36,534 bases of DNA from an uncultured Prevotellaceae bacterium (GTDB taxonomy: Bacteria > Bacteroidota > Bacteroidia > Bacteroidales > Bacteroidaceae), in assembly GCA_945828295.1 (NCBI GenBank), contig CALZQV010000005.1, forward strand, positions 1 to 36,534. The letters are read 5' to 3'. The notes below the pieces were generated by a model that saw only the letters and a list, made by a program, of their open reading frames with translations, was not told the origin of the DNA and ran no database searches. The position numbers were made by a program, and so were the translations under genes. This document shows positions 33,280 through 36,534 of the stretch, piece after piece. The number at the start of each line of letters is the position of its first letter. The first letter of the stretch is position 1.

Positions 33280-35221
33280 ATCGCTTCATGAGCACGAGTA
33301 GCACGTTGACGTCGCTGGGCGAGACGCCCGGTATGCGGCTGGCCTGTGCCAGGGTTTCGGGGTCGATGTGCGTGAGCTTCTGCCGGGCCTCGGTGGAGAG
33401 GCTTTGTATCTGGTCGTACTGGAAGCGTCCGCGAATGTGGAGGTTCTCGAGGCGCTGCATCTTCTCGGCCATCTGCCGCTCGCGCTCGATGTAGCCCTTG
33501 TATTTAATCTGAATCTCGGCAGCCTCGGCGATTTCCTCGCGGCGGTTGGGAATGCGGTCGAGGGCTTCGGCCAGTCGGGGCAGCGAGGGCTTAAGGTTGT
33601 CGAGCGACAGGCCGGGACGGCTCAGCAGGTCGACGAGCTTGCATCCCTTGGCCAGCGGTGTCGTGCCCAGTGCCTCGAGTGTGGGGTTGATGAGGTTTGC
33701 CTTCACTGAAAAATTTTGACAGAAGGCTATCAGTCTGTCAATCTCTTCCTGCTTCGTGGCCCAGTGGCGGAAGCGCTCGCTGGTGGCCAGTCCCAGGTTG
33801 TGGGCTCGGGGCGTGAGTCGGGCATCGGCGTCGTCCTGGCGGAGCAGGATGCGGTATTCGGCCCGGCTGGTGAACATGCGGTAGGGCTCGTCAACGCCCT
33901 TCGTCACCAGGTCGTCGATGAGCACTCCGATGTAGCTCTCGTCGCGGTGCATGACGAACTGGCCTCCGCCGCCGCACTTGAGGGCAGCGTTCACGCCGGC
34001 CACCAGTCCCTGTCCGGCGGCTTCCTCGTAGCCGGTGGTGCCGTTGACCTGTCCGGCCAGGAAGAGACCGTCCACGCGTTTCGACTCCAGCGTGTGGTGG
34101 AGCAGGGTAGGGTCGAAGTAGTCATACTCGATGGCGTAGCCCGGGCGGTAGATTTTGATGTCGCGGAAGGCTGGGATGAGTCGCAGGGCCTCAAGCTGCA
34201 CGTCGATGGGCAGCGAGGAGGAGAATCCGTTGAGATAGTACTCCTGCGTGTCGAGCCCCTCGGGTTCGAGGAACAGCTGGTGCTGCTCCTTGTCGGCAAA
34301 GGTCACGAGTTTGGTCTCGATGCTGGGGCAGTAGCGCGGGCCGATGGATTGTATCTGGCCGTTATAGAGCGGCGAGTCGGGCAGGCCCTGTCGCAGCCGT
34401 TCGTGCACGGCGGGGTTGGTGAACGTAATCCAGCAGGGCAGGCCTTTCCTGTCGCGGCCTTCGGCGTCTCCCGGGCCGGCGGCCTTATCCGGCTTATCCG
34501 GATTTTCCGGAAATTCCGGAATTTCCGGAGTCCCGGGATAATACGAAAAGCGGTGAAAGTCGTTGTCGCCCGGCTGCAGGGTCATCTCGTCGAAGTGGAC
34601 GCTGCGGCCGTCGATGCGCACGGGTGTTCCCGTCTTCATGCGGCCGATGGTGATGCCGTGGCGGGCAATGCTCTCCGAGAGGTGGAGCGAGGGCGGTTCG
34701 GCACAGCGTCCGCCGGGCAGCTGCGTGCGCCCGATGTGCATGAGTCCGTTGAGGAACGTGCCTGCGGTGATGACGACGCATCGCGCCTGGAACGTCACGC
34801 CCAGGTAGGTCTCCACGCCCGCTACCCGTCCGTCTTCGACCAGCAGTTCCTTCACCTGGTCCTGCCAGATGCTCAGGTTGGGCTGGTTCTCCACGACGTG
34901 GCGCCAGGCCCAGATGAAGCGGCCGCGGTCGCACTGGGCGCGCGGGCTCCACATGGCGGGTCCCTTCGAGCGGTTGAGCATGCGGAACTGCAGGGTTGTC
35001 TGGTCGGTGACCTGGCCCATGTGGCCCCCCAGGGCGTCGATTTCGCGCACGATCTGGCCTTTGGCAATGCCGCCCACGGCGGGGTTGCACGACATCTGTG
35101 CAATCTTGTTCATGTCCATGGTGATGAGCAGCGTCCGGGCCCCCATCTGGGCTGCCGCACAGGCCGCCTCGCAGCCCGCGTGGCCGGCGCCCACCACCAC
35201 GATATCGTATTTCTCCTTCAT
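33278..35221 (-). CDS. mnmG: tRNA uridine-5-carboxymethylaminomethyl modification enzyme MnmG (GidA)
   Basis: With MnmE it modifies the wobble uridine (cmnm5U34) of several tRNAs, using FAD. Length is 647 residues from the ATG at 35221, chosen because it begins MKEKYDIVVVGAGHAGCEAA with the FAD motif (11-16); the frame runs 104 codons further upstream through repeat DNA and should be ignored. SCNPAVGGIAKG, the GPRYCPSIE motif with its Cys, and the helical C-terminus (PGVSPSDVNVLL) are present. Residues 229-246 are six tandem P-x-x tripeptides from a 9-bp repeat, inside a loop longer than in E. coli. A -7 box is at 35250-35257. Confidence 0.96.
   Translation of the reverse strand: MKEKYDIVVVGAGHAGCEAACAAAQMGARTLLITMDMNKIAQMSCNPAVGGIAKGQIVREIDALGGHMGQVTDQTTLQFRMLNRSKGPAMWSPRAQCDRGRFIWAWRHVVENQPNLSIWQDQVKELLVEDGRVAGVETYLGVTFQARCVVITAGTFLNGLMHIGRTQLPGGRCAEPPSLHLSESIARHGITIGRMKTGTPVRIDGRSVHFDEMTLQPGDNDFHRFSYYPGTPEIPEFPENPDKPDKAAGPGDAEGRDRKGLPCWITFTNPAVHERLRQGLPDSPLYNGQIQSIGPRYCPSIETKLVTFADKEQHQLFLEPEGLDTQEYYLNGFSSSLPIDVQLEALRLIPAFRDIKIYRPGYAIEYDYFDPTLLHHTLESKRVDGLFLAGQVNGTTGYEEAAGQGLVAGVNAALKCGGGGQFVMHRDESYIGVLIDDLVTKGVDEPYRMFTSRAEYRILLRQDDADARLTPRAHNLGLATSERFRHWATKQEEIDRLIAFCQNFSVKANLINPTLEALGTTPLAKGCKLVDLLSRPGLSLDNLKPSLPRLAEALDRIPNRREEIAEAAEIQIKYKGYIERERQMAEKMQRLENLHIRGRFQYDQIQSLSTEARQKLTHIDPETLAQASRIPGVSPSDVNVLLVLMKR
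34484..34537. repeat. 9-bp in-frame tandem repeat in mnmG
   Basis: Six 9-bp units ending in TCCGG or CCGGG (CTTATCCGG twice, ATTTTCCGG, AAATTCCGG, AATTTCCGG, AGTCCCGGG). On the coding strand they give PGT-PEI-PEF-PEN-PDK-PDK. Part of the array (34507-34528) is a perfect 22-bp palindrome. Confidence 0.9.
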
Positions 35222-35249
35222 GGGTGTCTCTCTTCTCTGGATTGTTGTG

Positions 35250-35257
35250 CAAATGTA
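35250..35257 (-). promoter_or_regulatory. -7 box of the mnmG run
   Basis: TACATTTG on the minus strand matches TAnnTTTG, 28 bp upstream of the mnmG ATG; no TTTG is found at -33. A purine-rich AGAAGAGAG lies in the leader. Confidence 0.6.
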
Positions 35258-35366
35258 GTGATTTTCTGCGAAACTTCGTCCCTCGCGCACGTAATAATTT
35301 AAATAGGTGACGTACGCCCTTCCCGACGGCCTTGCGGGGCATAATTGCAAGCCTTGCGCGGCAAAG

Positions 35367-35504
35367 TATATTCGTCGGGCGATGAATATATAATCGTCGG
35401 CGATGTTTGTACGTTCGTCATGCGATGTTTGTATAGCCGTCGTTCGATGAATATAGTTTGCCTTGCAGCGGCTGCAATTTGGCGCGGCGGCGGCTGCAAT
35501 TTGG
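35367..35504. repeat. Degenerate repeat array between mnmG and sdhC
   Basis: Four units of 21-24 bp with the core CGTC-n2/3-CGATG and AT-rich ends lie at 35367-35390, 35391-35411, 35412-35433 and 35434-35456. The first is a near-perfect palindrome (TATATTCGTC...GATGAATATA). After them GCGGCTGCAATTTGG occurs twice (35468-35482, 35490-35504), 22 bp apart. The rest of this intergenic stretch (35258-35366) shows nothing clear. No protein is credible here although frames are open on both strands. Confidence 0.65.
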
Positions 35505-35549
35505 GGGCGCTGTTTTTTGGGGTTTGGGCGCACGCTTTTCGCTGAAATG

Positions 35550-35581
35550 TTTGCGCGAATGGTAAAAAAATCTTAAATTTG
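35550..35581 (+). promoter_or_regulatory. sdhC promoter (TTTG-N20-TAAATTTG)
   Basis: TTTG (35550-35553), 20 bp and TAAATTTG (35574-35581) form a full Bacteroidetes promoter. The leader to the ATG at 35647 would be about 60 nt and is AT-rich. Confidence 0.8.
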
Positions 35582-35646
35582 TCGCGCTGAATACCCAAAA
35601 GTGAGTAATAACAAATCATTAATAACTTAATTCAATCCTATTTTTT

Positions 35647-36534
35647 ATGTGGTTAATCAAATCATCTATTGGTAGGAAAGTGGTGATGTCGGTAACCGGC
35701 ATTGCGCTTGTCCTGTTCTTGACCTTCCATGCGTCAATGAACATCGTAGCCCTCATCAGTGCTAAGGGTTACAACATGATTTGTGAGTTCCTGGGTGCCA
35801 ACTGGTATGCTGTTGCAGCAACCATCGGTCTGGCTGTCCTGGTGGCCTTGCATTTCATCTTTGCTTTCATCCTCACCCTGCAGAACCGCAGGGCACGCGG
35901 TAACAGCCGCTATGCCGTGACCGACAAGCCCGGCAAGGTGGAATGGGCCAGCCAGAACATGCTCGTGCTGGGTATCATCGTGGTACTGGGTATGCTGCTG
36001 CACCTCTACAATTTCTGGTACAACATGATGTTTGCCGAACTGGCTCACATTGAGGAACTGGAGGCCAACGCTGCCAACGGTGTCTATCACATCGTCAATA
36101 CCTTCTCGTGCCCTGTCTTCACCGCCATCTATATCGTGTGGCTGGCAGCCCTGCTCTTCCACCTGACCCACGGCATCTGGAGTGCCTTGCAGACCCTGGG
36201 CTTCAGCGGCAAGGTATGGTTCCAGCGCTGGAAGTGCATCGGCAATGCCTGGGCTGTCATCGTGGTGGCCATGTTCGCCGTGGTGGCCATAGCCTTCTGG
36301 TCCGGCTACCGTCCCTGTGACTATGAGGAGGCCATGAACACCGAGGCTGCTGCCTGCCCCATGATGAAGGGGGAGTGCAAGAAGGCTTGCGACAAGTCCT
36401 GTGCCGGTCCTTGCGAGAAGCCCTGCATGAAGGCGTGCGAGAAGGCGTGCGAGAAGCCCTGTCATGAGGCTGGCGAAGGTCCTTGCGAGAAGCCCTGCCA
36501 CAAGGCTTGTGCTGAGGAGGGTGAGGCTGTTGTT
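35647..36534 (+). CDS. sdhC: Succinate dehydrogenase/fumarate reductase cytochrome b subunit, with a Cys-rich tail (partial at the window edge)
   Basis: Single-subunit, five-helix diheme membrane anchor of the succinate:quinone oxidoreductase used by Bacteroidales for fumarate reduction. Residues 1-220 are the usual protein: helices with candidate heme-ligand His at H28, H69, H119 and H172/H175 (LLFHLTHGIWS), plus ASQNMLVLG. After the last helix (~205-219) comes an unusual tail. From C244 to C288 a Cys recurs every fourth residue (244, 248, 252, 256, 260, 264, 268, 272, then 280, 284, 288, with Gly at 276), in units such as EKPC and EKAC. C224 and C237 precede it. The frame is still open at residue 296, at the edge. 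sdhA and sdhB are expected next. Confidence 0.9.
   Translation, partial: MWLIKSSIGRKVVMSVTGIALVLFLTFHASMNIVALISAKGYNMICEFLGANWYAVAATIGLAVLVALHFIFAFILTLQNRRARGNSRYAVTDKPGKVEWASQNMLVLGIIVVLGMLLHLYNFWYNMMFAELAHIEELEANAANGVYHIVNTFSCPVFTAIYIVWLAALLFHLTHGIWSALQTLGFSGKVWFQRWKCIGNAWAVIVVAMFAVVAIAFWSGYRPCDYEEAMNTEAAACPMMKGECKKACDKSCAGPCEKPCMKACEKACEKPCHEAGEGPCEKPCHKACAEEGEAVV
36376..36510. repeat. 12-bp repeat encoding the SdhC Cys tail
   Basis: Degenerate tandem 12-bp units (GAGAAGCCCTGC / GAGAAGGCGTGC type) run in frame and encode the x-Lys-x-Cys tetrapeptides. Eleven of twelve registers keep the Cys codon. Confidence 0.8.

Noticed and set aside
35222-35533. 104-codon upstream extension of mnmG
   Set aside because: It reads through repeat DNA and the -7 box; the conserved MnmG N-terminus starts at the ATG at 35221.
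1-36534. rRNA, tRNA, transposase, integrase or phage genes
   Set aside because: I looked for them and saw no supporting sequence; the repeat element at 12402-12555 carries no transposase.

Overview
The window looks like a chromosomal segment of a GC-rich Bacteroidales bacterium, most likely Prevotellaceae. The grounds are promoters of the Bacteroidetes form (TTTG, 20 bp, TAnnTTTG), very few Shine-Dalgarno sites, a SusR-like membrane regulator, a Prevotella-style C-terminal sorting tail on a secreted enzyme, and Bacteroidales-type protein sequences (single-subunit SdhC, DeoC, MnmG, Lgt). Nearly all genes are chromosomal housekeeping genes. I see no rRNA, tRNA, CRISPR array, prophage, transposase or integrase.

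Layout. 1-4.3 kb: ddh (meso-diaminopimelate dehydrogenase) and an exported C1B cysteine peptidase on the minus strand, then nadB on plus. 4.4-6.7 kb: a TrkH potassium transporter and a TYW1-like radical SAM protein, convergent with nadB. 6.7-11.5 kb: a minus-strand operon of mutS, an unrecognised 68-residue protein and a helix-hairpin-helix outer-membrane protein. 11.6-15.4 kb: lgt, ychF and gdhA, with an inverted-repeat element at the lgt/ychF junction and repeat-rich DNA between ychF and gdhA. 15.5-19.9 kb: a secreted GH27 alpha-galactosidase and polA. 20-26.7 kb: a carbohydrate-use pair, a SusR-like regulator divergent from a 1416-residue secreted alginate-lyase-like enzyme. 26.9-28.9 kb: a polyprenyl diphosphate synthase convergent with an OmpA-family lipoprotein. 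29-35.2 kb: a minus-strand run mnmG, apt, uvrC, dtd, mazG-like, deoC (tRNA modification, purine salvage, excision repair, D-aminoacyl-tRNA editing, nucleotide clean-up, deoxynucleoside catabolism). 35.6 kb to the end: the start of sdhC, with sdhA and sdhB expected beyond the edge.

No complete new defence or mobile system is visible. The unusual content is structural: (1) two parS-like ParB sites 1.6 kb apart, one overlapping the mnmG stop codon; (2) a cysteine-every-fourth-residue tail on SdhC; (3) a 154-bp REPIN-like element with 33-bp inverted arms, whose interior encodes a signal peptide reading in frame into lgt; (4) in-frame 9-bp tandem repeats giving tripeptide repeats in both polA and mnmG; (5) a 7-bp tandem repeat filling the dtd/mazG gap; (6) several repeat clusters between genes. 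Function statements are by family recognition from the sequence; no database search was run.
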